This document shows positions 63,407 to 64,000 of a stretch of DNA of 64,000 bases, piece by piece; the stretch's first letter is position 1; each line of letters opens with the position of its first letter. The notes under the pieces were generated by a model. The model made no database searches and was not told the DNA's origin. It worked only from the letters and a program-made list of their open reading frames with translations. The DNA is from Oenococcus kitaharae DSM 17330 (GTDB lineage: Bacteria > Bacillota > Bacilli > Lactobacillales > Lactobacillaceae), in the NCBI RefSeq assembly GCF_000241055.1, contig NZ_CM001398.1:1002387-1066386 (forward strand), in the 5' to 3' direction. The position numbers were made by a program, and so were the translations under genes.

Positions 63407-64000
<594 letters not shown>

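Overview
The window is a contiguous stretch of core chromosome from a low-to-mid-GC Gram-positive coccus. The 16S rRNA gene, ribosomal-protein gene order, ECF transport module, LtaS-type lipoteichoic acid synthase, CtsR operators and a cre box all fit Lactobacillales. The fast-evolving 16S (CACTGCCC where nearly all bacteria have CACGGYCC) points to Leuconostocaceae and most likely to Oenococcus. The base composition looks higher than I would expect for O. oeni, so O. kitaharae or a relative is my guess; that species call is inference. I see no IS element, prophage, CRISPR array or other transferred island.

Layout. 1-3.3 kb: ruvA-ruvB-pcp-queA (recombination, pyroglutamyl peptidase, queuosine tRNA modification). 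3.4-4.4 kb: a choloylglycine-hydrolase/penicillin-acylase family gene. 4.4-11.5 kb: lepA, an unknown anchored protein, an MDR oxidoreductase, rsmE, a small membrane protein and the bifunctional ppGpp enzyme. 11.5-15.5 kb: a cell-wall amidase divergent from hisS-aspS. 15.6-18.4 kb: an OatA-like peptidoglycan O-acetyltransferase and a secreted muralytic-type protein. 18.4-32.4 kb: the S10-spc-alpha ribosomal superoperon (rpsJ to rplQ, with secY, adk, infA, rpoA), notable for lacking rpsN. 32.5-37.4 kb: ecfA1-ecfA2-ecfT-truA, an SseB-domain gene and rplM-rpsI. 37.5-42.3 kb: spermidine/putrescine transporter potABCD plus an EamA permease. 42.4-47.3 kb: glmS, pgi, a UPF0145 gene and pgk. 47.3-50.9 kb: a YisL-like gene, clpL under two CtsR boxes, and two unknown genes. 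51-55.2 kb: ptsH under a cre box, nagB, a Cof-type HAD phosphatase and ptsI, with the usual ptsHI operon split. 55.2-61.1 kb: two glycolipid glycosyltransferases, a UPF0104 membrane protein, ykuJ and ltaS, a probable lipoteichoic-acid anchor and backbone locus. 61.1-64.0 kb: an rRNA operon (two promoters, 16S, tRNA-Ala, start of 23S).

The genes form three functional groups: translation and the stringent response, the fructose-6-phosphate/amino-sugar/PTS node, and cell-envelope construction.

The most unusual pattern is at gene starts. At least seven genes that begin transcription units have no Shine-Dalgarno sequence and carry a -10 box that ends 6-8 bases before the ATG, so transcription should begin at or next to the start codon (leaderless mRNAs). 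They are ruvA, the choloylglycine hydrolase gene, lepA, hisS, ecfA1 and the two glycolipid glycosyltransferases; the oatA-like gene and the gene at 50028 are close variants. Other points for a second look are interleaved divergent promoters at hisS/amidase, a terminator-like structure in front of rpsJ, a 40-nt hairpin where rpsN should be, tandem operator-like repeats upstream of nagB, and two CtsR operators around the clpL promoter.
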